Source of the DNA: an uncultured Prevotella sp. | GTDB taxonomy: Bacteria > Bacteroidota > Bacteroidia > Bacteroidales > Bacteroidaceae | Length of the DNA: 64,000 nt | Reading direction: 5' to 3' | Assembly (NCBI GenBank): GCA_934272845.1 | Contig: CAKQSF010000007.1 | Location: 1-64,000, forward strand | Shown: one piece after another, positions 36,679 through 44,944 of the stretch | Layout: each line of letters starts with the position of its first letter | How positions within the stretch are numbered: the first letter of the stretch is position 1 | Notes under the pieces: model-generated | What the model was told of the DNA's origin: nothing | The model's input: the letters and a program-made list of their open reading frames with translations, nothing else | The model's database searches: none | Program-made: the position numbers and the translations under genes

Positions 36679-38487
36679 TTATTCTTCGTACATCTTTTCT
36701 ATCGCCTCCGCATAATTCTTTATTATCACGGGGCGTCGTGTCTTCAGTGTGTTTGTCAGTTCTCCGTTCTCCATTGTGAACGGTCTGGTGAGCAGTGTGA
36801 ACCTCTTTATCTGTTCAAAGCCTGCCAGTCCCTGTTGCAGAGTGCCTATTCTCTCTGTCAGCATCTTTATTATCTTCACATTGGTACACAGGTCTTCACG
36901 GTTCTCAAAGGCTATATTGTGTTCGCGAGCATACTCTTCCAACAGTTCATATGCTGGCACTATCAATGCCGAAACGAACTTACGCTCATCGGCAATGACC
37001 GCTATCTGCTCTATATATTTATCTACGAGCAGTTTAGATTCAACTGACTGTGGCGCGATATATTTGCCGTTTGATGTCTTATATAGGTCCTTAATGCGCT
37101 CCGTCAAGAACAGTTCACCATCCTTTATATAGCCAGCATCACCCGTACGGAAATATCCATCTTCTGTAAACGTCTCCTTGTTGAGGTGGTCACGCCTGTA
37201 ATATCCACAGGTAATGGTAGGTCCTTTCAGCAGAATCTCATTATTTTCGCCTATCTTAATATCTATGCCGTTAATAGGTTTACCAACGGACCCCACGGTG
37301 AAAGGCTCATTCTTGCGGTCGCATGACACCGTAGCAAGACTTTCTGTCAGTCCATAGCCCACTATCATCTTTATGCCAATACTGTTAACGAAGGTCTCAA
37401 CCTCTGGCGATACCACTGCTCCAGCAGTAGGGAAGATATTCGGATGTTCCAATCCTAATTGCTTACGTACGAGCGACAGCATAGTTTTGTCGATGACTTT
37501 GTATTTCAGAGCCAATGCTAAAGAAGGTTTCTTGCCTTGTGACTTACACTCAACGTTCACCAATCTACCCGTTTCAAGAGCCTCACGGAAGAGTTTCTGC
37601 TTTATTGGTGACGCCTTGTCAATCTTTGCTTTCACCATGGCGAATACCTTTTCCCAAAACCTTGGCACAGCCGACATACACGTAGGCTTGCGGTCCTTCA
37701 TAGCCTTCTGTATGTTGTGTGGGTTGGTATTGATTATGAGCGTGGCACCCTCTGTCAGTGCTAACGTGTCCCATCCACGTTCAAAGATATGCGTTATTGG
37801 CAGGAACGTTATGACACGGTCTTTTTCTCCCAGGTTAACGCACTCATCGTTAGCCTTCAGCGCAGCGGCAAATTGTCCTGCCGTGAGCATTACTCCCTTT
37901 GGTTCTCCCGTTGTTCCTGACGTGTAGAGAATGTTAACCAGGTCACTGTTGTTCAGTTCCAAACGTCTCTGTCTGAGTTCTTCATTCACCTCGGTGTTGT
38001 CACCAAGTTTCATAAAGTCGTCAAAGAACATCGTAGTACTGTCGTGCACTGCGAGTGTCACGGAACGATCATATACTATTATGCGTTCCAGTGTGCTGCA
38101 AAGAGCCTGCACACGGCGTGCTTTGTCATACTGTTCCTGTTCGCCTACGAACACTATTCGCATCTGAGCATCATTTATAACATACTGTAATTGTTGCTCA
38201 GAACTCGTAGCATAGAAAGGTATTGTCACCGCTCTGATACCATATGCCCCAAAGTCCGTGTAGATGTAAGGCAATGCATTCTGGGAGAATACGCCTATAT
38301 TCTCCTGCACCTGAACCCCAAGAGTGAGAAGAGCCTTAGAAAGACGCTTCACATTTTGTGCAAAGTCAATCCACGATGCCTTCTTCCATACTTCGCTACC
38401 GAAGTCCTGATACTCAAATACGGTTCTGTTGCCGTACTTCTTTGCCTGCTCAAGTGGTAGCAGACCCAAATGACAAACCGTTTGCAT
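36679..38487 (-). CDS. Long-chain fatty acid--CoA ligase (AMP-forming)
   Basis: A 602-residue member of the acyl-adenylate-forming superfamily. The phosphate-binding loop is ILYTSGTTGEPKGVMLT near residue 190, followed by RVITFLPITHIFERGW. Later motifs are IKMIVGYGLTESLATVS and GYFRTGDAGYIKDGELFLTE with the hinge, then KDLYKTSNGKYIAPQSVE. Such proteins activate fatty acids through an acyl-AMP to acyl-CoA at the inner membrane face. Chain-length preference is not readable. It has its own promoter at 38551-38581 on the minus strand and ends 18 bp upstream of the prfB start. Confidence 0.9.
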   Translation of the reverse strand: MQTVCHLGLLPLEQAKKYGNRTVFEYQDFGSEVWKKASWIDFAQNVKRLSKALLTLGVQVQENIGVFSQNALPYIYTDFGAYGIRAVTIPFYATSSEQQLQYVINDAQMRIVFVGEQEQYDKARRVQALCSTLERIIVYDRSVTLAVHDSTTMFFDDFMKLGDNTEVNEELRQRRLELNNSDLVNILYTSGTTGEPKGVMLTAGQFAAALKANDECVNLGEKDRVITFLPITHIFERGWDTLALTEGATLIINTNPHNIQKAMKDRKPTCMSAVPRFWEKVFAMVKAKIDKASPIKQKLFREALETGRLVNVECKSQGKKPSLALALKYKVIDKTMLSLVRKQLGLEHPNIFPTAGAVVSPEVETFVNSIGIKMIVGYGLTESLATVSCDRKNEPFTVGSVGKPINGIDIKIGENNEILLKGPTITCGYYRRDHLNKETFTEDGYFRTGDAGYIKDGELFLTERIKDLYKTSNGKYIAPQSVESKLLVDKYIEQIAVIADERKFVSALIVPAYELLEEYAREHNIAFENREDLCTNVKIIKMLTERIGTLQQGLAGFEQIKRFTLLTRPFTMENGELTNTLKTRRPVIIKNYAEAIEKMYEE

Positions 38488-38550
38488 AAGATATACTTTA
38501 GGTTATAAACATTCTCTTAGAGCCACCTTAGGCTCTATGTATTCGTGATG

Positions 38551-38581
38551 CAAAAATATGTAAAAAATCTCGAACTGCCAA
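38551..38581 (-). promoter_or_regulatory. Promoter of the acyl-CoA ligase gene
   Basis: Minus-strand TATTTTTG (38551-38558) and TTG (38579-38581), spacer 20 bp. Confidence 0.5.
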
Positions 38582-38600
38582 ATTTTTATGCTACTTTGTG

Positions 38601-38631
38601 TTGTCGATTAGGGGAAAAGTTGTTACCTTTG
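38601..38631 (+). promoter_or_regulatory. Promoter of the three-gene signalling cluster
   Basis: TTG at 38601-38603 and TACCTTTG at 38624-38631, spacer 20 bp. Transcription would start near 38638, about 45 nt before the ATG. Confidence 0.65.
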
Positions 38632-38682
38632 TTGATGAATACTCTTTTTTCTATGGAATATCTAACGACAAAGCATTGACCT

Positions 38683-39846
38683 ATGGCAACGAAAATATTG
38701 AGTGTTGACGACGAGTTGGACCTTGAACTGCTACTTACGCAGTACTTCCGCAGGAAAATACGCAAGGGAGAATATGAGTTCTTCTTTGCCCACAACGGTG
38801 TGGAGGCACTCCAGATGATGCTTAAAAATCCTGATATTGACATTGTTCTCAGCGACATAAACATGCCTGAGATGGACGGGCTGACCCTGCTTAAGAAACT
38901 TAATAGCCGTCATAATCCTGCCCTTAAGGTCATTATGGTGAGTGCATATGGCGAGATGAGTAACATACGCACGGCCATGAACAATGGTGCTTTTGACTTT
39001 GCCACGAAACCTATTGACCTTGAAGACCTTGAACGAACCATAGAAAAGGCTATTGCTGAGATAGAGTTCGTAAAGACAACACAGCGTGAACACGGCCAGT
39101 TAGTTGACATTAAGACTGACCTTGCTTTGGCGGCAGAGGTGCAACAGGCAATTCTCCCTAATAAGTTTCCTCCCTTCGATGACCTCACTGACAGGTTAGA
39201 CATCTTCGCTTCCATGAAGGCAGCCAAGGATGTTGGTGGTGATTTCTACGACATATACCGCATAGACGGGGAGCACATGGGCTTTACCGTGGCTGATGTG
39301 TCGGGCAAGGGCGTTCCTGCGGCTATCTTTATGGCTGTCAGTCACACGCTGCTTAGGTTTGCGGGGCGTAAGAGTATTGACCCTTTGCCAGTGATAACCG
39401 AGTGTAACGAAGTGCTGGCAAGAGAGAGTTTTGACTCCATGTTCGTTACTTTATTTTATGGAGTGTACAATATTCGCACTGGTAAAGTGTGCTATGTAGA
39501 TGCTGGTCATAATCCGCCCAAGGTGTTGAAACATGACGGTATGGTAGTGGTTCCACAGGTAGAAACCAACATTTCCCTCGGTGTTATAGATAACTTCAAG
39601 TATAGTTCTGGTACTTTAGAACTGGAGGAAGGCGATGCTCTCGTAGCGTTTACCGATGGGGTGACAGAGGCTTGCTCTGTAACCAATGAACTGTATGGTG
39701 AGGAAAGGCTTGAAGATTTGCTGTCTTCCTGTGGCGATGTTACAGCCAAAGAATTGGTCACTGCGGTGGAAACGGCAGTAAACAAACATGCTGAAGGTAC
39801 AGAGCAGAGTGATGACATAACGATATTGGTATTGAAAAGAAAATGA
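38683..39846 (+). CDS. Response regulator fused to a PP2C/SpoIIE-type phosphatase
   Basis: A 387-residue cytoplasmic protein. Residues 1-125 are a receiver domain with the acidic pocket (Asp9, Asp10), phosphoacceptor Asp58 in IVLSDINMPEMDG, and the later VSAYGE and KPID landmarks. Residues about 140-385 form a SpoIIE/RsbU-type phosphatase: DVGGDFYDIYRIDG, FTVADVSGKGVPAAIF, VDAGHNPP, LVAFTDGVTEA and QSDDITILVLKR supply the metal-binding aspartates. Such proteins dephosphorylate anti-sigma-factor antagonists when their receiver is phosphorylated. No anti-sigma partner is adjacent. The stop overlaps the start of the sensor gene (ATGA). Confidence 0.93.
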   Translation: MATKILSVDDELDLELLLTQYFRRKIRKGEYEFFFAHNGVEALQMMLKNPDIDIVLSDINMPEMDGLTLLKKLNSRHNPALKVIMVSAYGEMSNIRTAMNNGAFDFATKPIDLEDLERTIEKAIAEIEFVKTTQREHGQLVDIKTDLALAAEVQQAILPNKFPPFDDLTDRLDIFASMKAAKDVGGDFYDIYRIDGEHMGFTVADVSGKGVPAAIFMAVSHTLLRFAGRKSIDPLPVITECNEVLARESFDSMFVTLFYGVYNIRTGKVCYVDAGHNPPKVLKHDGMVVVPQVETNISLGVIDNFKYSSGTLELEEGDALVAFTDGVTEACSVTNELYGEERLEDLLSSCGDVTAKELVTAVETAVNKHAEGTEQSDDITILVLKRK

Positions 39847-42608
39847 AAATACCTCGGAACATAGTATATGTATGCTTTTTCTTGCTGCTTATAGCACTGC
39901 CATCGGTAACGCGGAGCAGCAATGGCGGCGTGCCGTTCATACGCAGTTACAGTGCAAAGGAGTACGATGCGCACAACCGTAACTTTGATATTGCGTGTGA
40001 TACGTACGGTACTGTGTTCGTTGCGAACTTCACCGGACTGCTTTATTATGACGGTTGCACATGGCGCAGGATACCTACTCCTGGCGATAGCCGTGTAACT
40101 CGTATTGCAAGAGCCGCCAATGGGCGCATCTGGGTGGGTGGATATAACATCTTCGGTTATCTGGATGCTGATGCTAACGGCAAACTCTTGCTGCGTTCTG
40201 TAAAAACGGCTAGTGGCAAAGAGTTCCGTGGTGAGGTTGACATTATTAAGGTATCTGGAAACAAAGTGTTCATTCATACCTCAACGAGAGGCACCTACGG
40301 ACTTGACGACCAATATCACTTGCACCGCATTGGAAGAACGGCGATAAAGAATATTATGGCTACGGCTGACTCTATCAATAATGTTGCACTGCCAGGAATG
40401 AACGTTTCGGTAAGGAAGACTGATGGACTCGACCTCAGATTCGCTAAGCGCACGGTGCATATCGGTAAGCAAGACGGCCTGTGCAGCAATACTGTCAACT
40501 TTATTACTTACGATAAACACCACACCTTGTGGGGTGCAACGGACCATGGTGTGTTTGCCATGGAGACTCCATCACCATACTCTTGCCTTACCGAGGCTCA
40601 GGGATTGCACGGTGAGGTGTATGCTATCGGAATGGTAGGAGGAGACGTTTATTTCGGAACGTTACAGGGAATATATCGTCTTTCTCAAGGCGTACTTTCA
40701 CAGTTAAGCGGTATGGAGTCTACTTGCTGGCAGTTGTTGCCCACTGATGATGGCATGCTCCTTGCAGCAACAAGTGCAGGACTGTACCTTATCACACGGC
40801 AGGGACCGCGTAAGGTGACTGATGGCAATACGCAGTCTATATGTGAAGGGCGTGGAAACGTGTACTACACGGGCGAGGTCGATGGTGTATACGAGGTAAC
40901 ATTCAGTGGCATGCACCGCCGTCTGGCAGAGATAACAAAGTGTGTAAACGTAAGAAACGCTGGTGACAGGTTGCGCATAGAGACGCTTTACGGTGAACGT
41001 TGGGAGATAATCCTAGGTCATGACATCATCTGTCGCCGTCTGAAGCGCGCCGTGGGAACAGCCGACCCTAAGATTAATTTCGTTGACAAGGAAGGTCGCC
41101 ATTGGCTTACCGATGCTGACGGAAGACATCTGAAGGTAAGAACTGTGGGCAAGGCTGACCAGCAGTTTACCTCTTGGGCAAACGCTATTAGTGACCGTTC
41201 GCTAAACGCTATCTATGTAAACGGTGGGCGCTCACTATGGGTTGGTGGTGAATTTGGTGCCATAAACTTCAACATATCAGCAGTTGGCGATGGCACAGCC
41301 CAAATGCGTAAGGCTGGTGTTTACATCCGTCAGGTGGTGGCAGACAACGACTCTATACTGTGGGGTGGTTACCGTCAGCGTGACTGTAAGCCGCTCAAGA
41401 CTATTAAGGGTATAGACCTGCCTTCATCATGCAACAGCATTACGGTCTATTTCTCTGCCGAGGCTATGTCCATTCTTCATCCTACCAAATATCGTTATCG
41501 TCTTAATAACGGTAGGTGGAGCGCATGGTCTGAAGAAAACTACGTTCGTTTTGGCAATATGCAATATGGTCATGCGCATCTCGACATACAGGCGTTAGAC
41601 CTCTTCGGAAATATCAGTGATACGGCAAGCGTGGACTGGTATCTCAACTTCCCTTTCTACATTAGGTGGTGGGCCATACTGTTTTACGTGTTGGTAGTGA
41701 CGCTGATGGTGCGTGCTGGCGTGATACTACGCATGAAGAAACTGCGCCGTGCCAAGCGCATGCTGGAGGAAACAGTAAATGAACGTACTGCAGAACTCTC
41801 CACTGCCCTTAATGATTTGCAGCGTATGCAGGCTGATTTGATGCGCATGGAACGTACCGCAACGGCGGGAAAACTGACACAGGGACTTATAGACAGAATA
41901 CTTAACCCTATTAATTATATCAATAATTTCTCTAAACTGACCTCTGGGCTCGCACGTGACTTAAAGGAAGATATTGATAACGAGAAAGAGAATATGTCGC
42001 AAGACAACTACGATGACTGCCAGGATATTATCGGCATGATGCAGACTAACCTTGCGAAAATAGAAGAACACGGTGTGAACACCACGCGTACACTGCGTGC
42101 CATGGAGGCCATGCTGAAGAACCAGATAGGGAATATCAGTAATACCGACATCGGCAAGGTTTGCAAGCAGTCGGTGGAGGTAACGCGAGAATATTACAAG
42201 AAGAACATAGAGGAGTGCCATATCAACATACGTTGCGAAGTGCCGAAGACGCCTTTAAAACATGATGTGGATGCTGTTGCTATCAACAGAGCCCTCACAG
42301 CGTTGCTTGCCAATGCTGTTTACGCCGTGGTAAAGAAGTGGCAGCGTGAGAAATATTACGCTGAGATAACGCTGAGACTATCTGCTGTTGGCGGAAGTCA
42401 CTTTGAAATCGTTGTGCACGACAACGGCATAGGCATAGAAGATACCATCATTGACAAAGTCTTCGACCCCTTCTTTACTACCAAACCCACTAGTGAGGCT
42501 GCGGGCGTAGGACTGTATCTTGCTCGAGAGATTGTGCAAGATCACAACGGAACCATAACCCTCCGTACAGAGAAGGATGTCTTTACCGATTTCGTGATAT
42601 CAATTTAG
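39843..42608 (+). CDS. Propeller sensor with a histidine-kinase-like domain lacking the H-box His
   Basis: A 921-residue membrane protein. After a signal peptide (VYVCFFLLLIALPSVTRS), residues about 30-500 form a Reg_prop-type beta-propeller, then a Y_Y_Y domain near 520-600 (YRYRLNNGRWSAWSEENYVR). One membrane helix follows (IRWWAILFYVLVVTLMVRAG). The cytoplasmic part has a coiled-coil and a kinase-like core. At the H-box position it reads GLIDRILNPINYINNFSKL, aligned with GIAHEIQNPLNFVINFSKL of the next gene, so the phosphoacceptor His is Asp684. The ATPase boxes look intact (HDNGIGIEDTI, FDPFFTTKP, GVGLYLAREI). It probably senses a ligand outside and controls a partner kinase. Confidence 0.9.
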   Translation: MKIPRNIVYVCFFLLLIALPSVTRSSNGGVPFIRSYSAKEYDAHNRNFDIACDTYGTVFVANFTGLLYYDGCTWRRIPTPGDSRVTRIARAANGRIWVGGYNIFGYLDADANGKLLLRSVKTASGKEFRGEVDIIKVSGNKVFIHTSTRGTYGLDDQYHLHRIGRTAIKNIMATADSINNVALPGMNVSVRKTDGLDLRFAKRTVHIGKQDGLCSNTVNFITYDKHHTLWGATDHGVFAMETPSPYSCLTEAQGLHGEVYAIGMVGGDVYFGTLQGIYRLSQGVLSQLSGMESTCWQLLPTDDGMLLAATSAGLYLITRQGPRKVTDGNTQSICEGRGNVYYTGEVDGVYEVTFSGMHRRLAEITKCVNVRNAGDRLRIETLYGERWEIILGHDIICRRLKRAVGTADPKINFVDKEGRHWLTDADGRHLKVRTVGKADQQFTSWANAISDRSLNAIYVNGGRSLWVGGEFGAINFNISAVGDGTAQMRKAGVYIRQVVADNDSILWGGYRQRDCKPLKTIKGIDLPSSCNSITVYFSAEAMSILHPTKYRYRLNNGRWSAWSEENYVRFGNMQYGHAHLDIQALDLFGNISDTASVDWYLNFPFYIRWWAILFYVLVVTLMVRAGVILRMKKLRRAKRMLEETVNERTAELSTALNDLQRMQADLMRMERTATAGKLTQGLIDRILNPINYINNFSKLTSGLARDLKEDIDNEKENMSQDNYDDCQDIIGMMQTNLAKIEEHGVNTTRTLRAMEAMLKNQIGNISNTDIGKVCKQSVEVTREYYKKNIEECHINIRCEVPKTPLKHDVDAVAINRALTALLANAVYAVVKKWQREKYYAEITLRLSAVGGSHFEIVVHDNGIGIEDTIIDKVFDPFFTTKPTSEAAGVGLYLAREIVQDHNGTITLRTEKDVFTDFVISI

Positions 42609-42653
42609 GATAGTTCTATACCTCCCTTTAGGAATTTCTTATATTCCACACAC

Positions 42654-43529
42654 ATGTTAATGAAAAGTAACACCACACATAATTCAACCACTATGGACAA
42701 TCTACAGACTATGAAGGAGCAACTCATACAGTTGCAGAAAATGGCTTCGCTCGGCATGATTAGTGCGGGCATAGCGCATGAGATACAGAATCCTCTGAAC
42801 TTTGTCATAAATTTTTCAAAACTCTCAGAGAAACTCGTTGCGGACCTTAACGATATCATTGCTGATATAAAGGATTCCATAGATGATGAGGATGCTGAGG
42901 ATATTGAAGACATAACGAAGAGCCTTACGCTCAACATGCAGAAGATACAGGAACATGGTGAGCGCGCTGTGAGCATCATCCAGGGCATACTGCTCATCTC
43001 TCGCGGAAAGGAGAACGAGCGTTTGGCAACCGATATGGCACACTTCCTGCACGAATACGTGTGGTTGTCTTACCATGCCAAGCGTGCGGACGATAAGTCG
43101 TTCAATGTCTCCATTGTAGAAAACTACCAGCCCGATATGCCTCCGTGCATGGTGATTCCGCAGGATTTATCGCGCGCCGTAATTAATGTTATGAACAATG
43201 CTTGTTATGCCGTGAAGCAAAAGGCGGACGATATGGCTGCGAAAGGTGTGGATAACTATTCTCCAACGATAGAAATAGGGGCAAGGATAGATAATGGTAA
43301 CCTTGTTATCTCTTTCTCTGACAATGGTACAGGCATCCCCGACAACGTGCGCGAGCGTCTGTTCCACCAAACGATTACTACAAAACCCGTGGGTAAAGGC
43401 ACTGGGCTTGGAATGCAAATAACGCACGATATTATTACGAAAAATCATAAAGGTACCGTGGAAGTAGCCTCAGAAGAAGGTATTGGCACTACGATAACAT
43501 TCATGATACCAGTCTTAACTAATCAATAA
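42654..43529 (+). CDS. Soluble sensor histidine kinase
   Basis: A 291-residue cytoplasmic kinase without its own sensor or membrane helix. A short coiled-coil leads into the dimerisation box SLGMISAGIAHEIQNPLNF, with phosphoacceptor His42. The ATP-binding domain shows VINVMNNACYAV (N), SFSDNGTGIPDNV (G1), FHQTITTKP (F) and GTGLGMQITHDI (G2). It is 45 bp downstream of the propeller pseudokinase, to which its dimerisation region is clearly related. It is probably the catalytic kinase for the receiver-phosphatase upstream. The start could instead be the second (MKSNTT) or the internal Met14. Confidence 0.9.
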   Translation: MLMKSNTTHNSTTMDNLQTMKEQLIQLQKMASLGMISAGIAHEIQNPLNFVINFSKLSEKLVADLNDIIADIKDSIDDEDAEDIEDITKSLTLNMQKIQEHGERAVSIIQGILLISRGKENERLATDMAHFLHEYVWLSYHAKRADDKSFNVSIVENYQPDMPPCMVIPQDLSRAVINVMNNACYAVKQKADDMAAKGVDNYSPTIEIGARIDNGNLVISFSDNGTGIPDNVRERLFHQTITTKPVGKGTGLGMQITHDIITKNHKGTVEVASEEGIGTTITFMIPVLTNQ

Positions 43530-43562
43530 TTATGCATTTTGAATTATGAATTATGAATTATA
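43528..43562. repeat. ATTATGAATTATG repeat overlapping an M20 start codon
   Basis: ATTATGCATTTTGAATTATG and a further GAATTATGAATTAT follow the kinase stop. The start codon and first five codons of the next gene fall in the repeat. The same motif occurs at 34685-34799. Confidence 0.5.
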
Positions 43563-44616
43563 CATATCTTCTGCTGTTTCGTTATTGAAACAACTAATCT
43601 CCGTCCCGTCTGTTAGTCGTGACGAGACTGCCGCTGCCGACGTAATGCAGCACTACATGGAGGACCTCGGCTTTACGCCTTATCGCAAGGGCAATAACCT
43701 TCTTTTGAAGTCTAAGCACTGGGATGAGAAACGCCCTACTCTGTTGCTCAACGCACATATCGACACCGTGAAACCTGTTGCGACATGGACACGCGACCCG
43801 TTCACCCCTACCCTTGAGGGTGACCGACTCTATGGCCTCGGCTCTAACGACTGCGGTGGCGGTTTGGTGTCATTGCTACAAGTGTTCAGAATATTAGAGT
43901 CCATGCCCGAAACGGAGGCACGCGAGTATAACATAATGTACCTTGCATCTTGCGAAGAAGAGGTAAGCGGAGTTGGGGGCATACGCCTCGTATTGCCCGA
44001 ACTGCCTAAGGTTGACGTAGCCATCGTAGGTGAACCTACTGGCATGCAGCCAGCCATAGCCGAAAGGGGCCTGATGGTTATCGACGGTGTGGCGCACGGC
44101 AAGTCGGGACACGCTGCGCGCAACGAGGGTGTAAACGCTATTTACGCCGCACTTGACGACCTTGTGTTCATCCGTGACTACAGTTTCGACAAGGTGTCGC
44201 TGCTTCTCGGACCGACAAAGATGCAGTGTACGGTAATAAACAGTGGCACGCAGCATAATGTTGTGCCAGACGAATGTCGCTTTATCATTGACGTTCGCAC
44301 CAATGAGCACTATACTAACGAAGAAGTCTTCGCCTTCCTACAGTCACACCTGAAGAGCGAACTGAAGGCACGTTCCTTCCATCTCCACTCATCGTCTATA
44401 CCCATTGACCACCCATTGGTGCAGCGATGTCTTGCCAGAGGCATGAAACCCTTTGGCTCACCTACGCTATCTGACCAAGCATTGATGCGCTTTCCTTCGT
44501 TTAAGTTAGGGCCGGGCGAAAGTTCTCGCTCACACAGTGCTGATGAATTTATCTGTATATCTGAGATAGAAAACGCCATATCAACATACGTACCACTCAT
44601 AACAGGGAAGGTATAA
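43546..44616 (+). CDS. M20 family metallodeacylase (ArgE/DapE-like)
   Basis: A 356-residue cytoplasmic zinc hydrolase. The first metal motif is LLNAHIDTVKPV near residue 68, the bridging residues appear in GLGSNDCGGGLVSLL, and the catalytic Glu pair in YLASCEEEVSGVGGI. Later, AIVGEPTG and GHAARNEGVNAIYAAL follow the ArgE/DapE layout, ending with GPGESSRSHSADEFI. Members remove acetyl or succinyl groups from amino acids. Bacteroidetes make arginine through N-acylated citrulline, so this enzyme may deacylate N-acetyl- or N-succinyl-citrulline, though the other arg genes are at the far end of the window. The N-terminus is encoded by the ATTATGA repeat. Confidence 0.85.
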   Translation: MNYELYISSAVSLLKQLISVPSVSRDETAAADVMQHYMEDLGFTPYRKGNNLLLKSKHWDEKRPTLLLNAHIDTVKPVATWTRDPFTPTLEGDRLYGLGSNDCGGGLVSLLQVFRILESMPETEAREYNIMYLASCEEEVSGVGGIRLVLPELPKVDVAIVGEPTGMQPAIAERGLMVIDGVAHGKSGHAARNEGVNAIYAALDDLVFIRDYSFDKVSLLLGPTKMQCTVINSGTQHNVVPDECRFIIDVRTNEHYTNEEVFAFLQSHLKSELKARSFHLHSSSIPIDHPLVQRCLARGMKPFGSPTLSDQALMRFPSFKLGPGESSRSHSADEFICISEIENAISTYVPLITGKV

Positions 44617-44617
44617 G

Positions 44618-44655
44618 GGTGGTTCTATTACAAAGGTAATTTATATAACTACCCA
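44618..44655. repeat. Family 2 palindromic repeat, short degenerate copy
   Basis: GGGTGGTTCTATTACAAAGG followed by TAATTTATATAACTACCC. The ends are inverted relative to one another and match the ends of the element inside the cobalamin riboswitch. It lies directly after the M20 gene. Confidence 0.5.
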
Positions 44656-44673
44656 TAAAATAATTTTGAACAC

Positions 44674-44874
44674 TTAGTGACGGTAAAAAAATAACTTGGT
44701 ACAATTTAGCGGAGTGGATTACATAAATGATATTTATTACCTTGTCATATCTTTTTGGATATTTTGAAGCCATTCATCAGTCACAATGCTCGCATTGCTC
44801 CATCTTCATGTCTCCAAACTATCTCAAAAATCTATGACATAAATTATACCAATTTATTTTTTCACCGTCACTTA
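44674..44874 (-). repeat. Family 1 element, copy 3 (201 bp)
   Basis: Ends are TTAGTGACGGTAAAAAA and TTTTTTCACCGTCACTTA. On the minus strand the interior keeps ATGAAGATGGAG and AATGCGAGCATTGTGACTGA from copies 1 and 2. The outer parts differ and instead share TTGGTACAATTT with the miniature copy at 35497. Confidence 0.65.
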
Positions 44875-44897
44875 CTTATTTTTCTCAGAAAATATAG

Positions 44898-44905
44898 TAC
44901 CTTTG
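44898..44905 (+). promoter_or_regulatory. -7 element of the ATPase gene at 44945
   Basis: TACCTTTG, 40 bp before the ATG. The -33 region lies inside the end of the Family 1 element; no clear TTG is seen. Confidence 0.4.
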
Positions 44906-44944
44906 CATTACAAAAAAAGTGTTACAAAAAAAATGTAATGTTAT

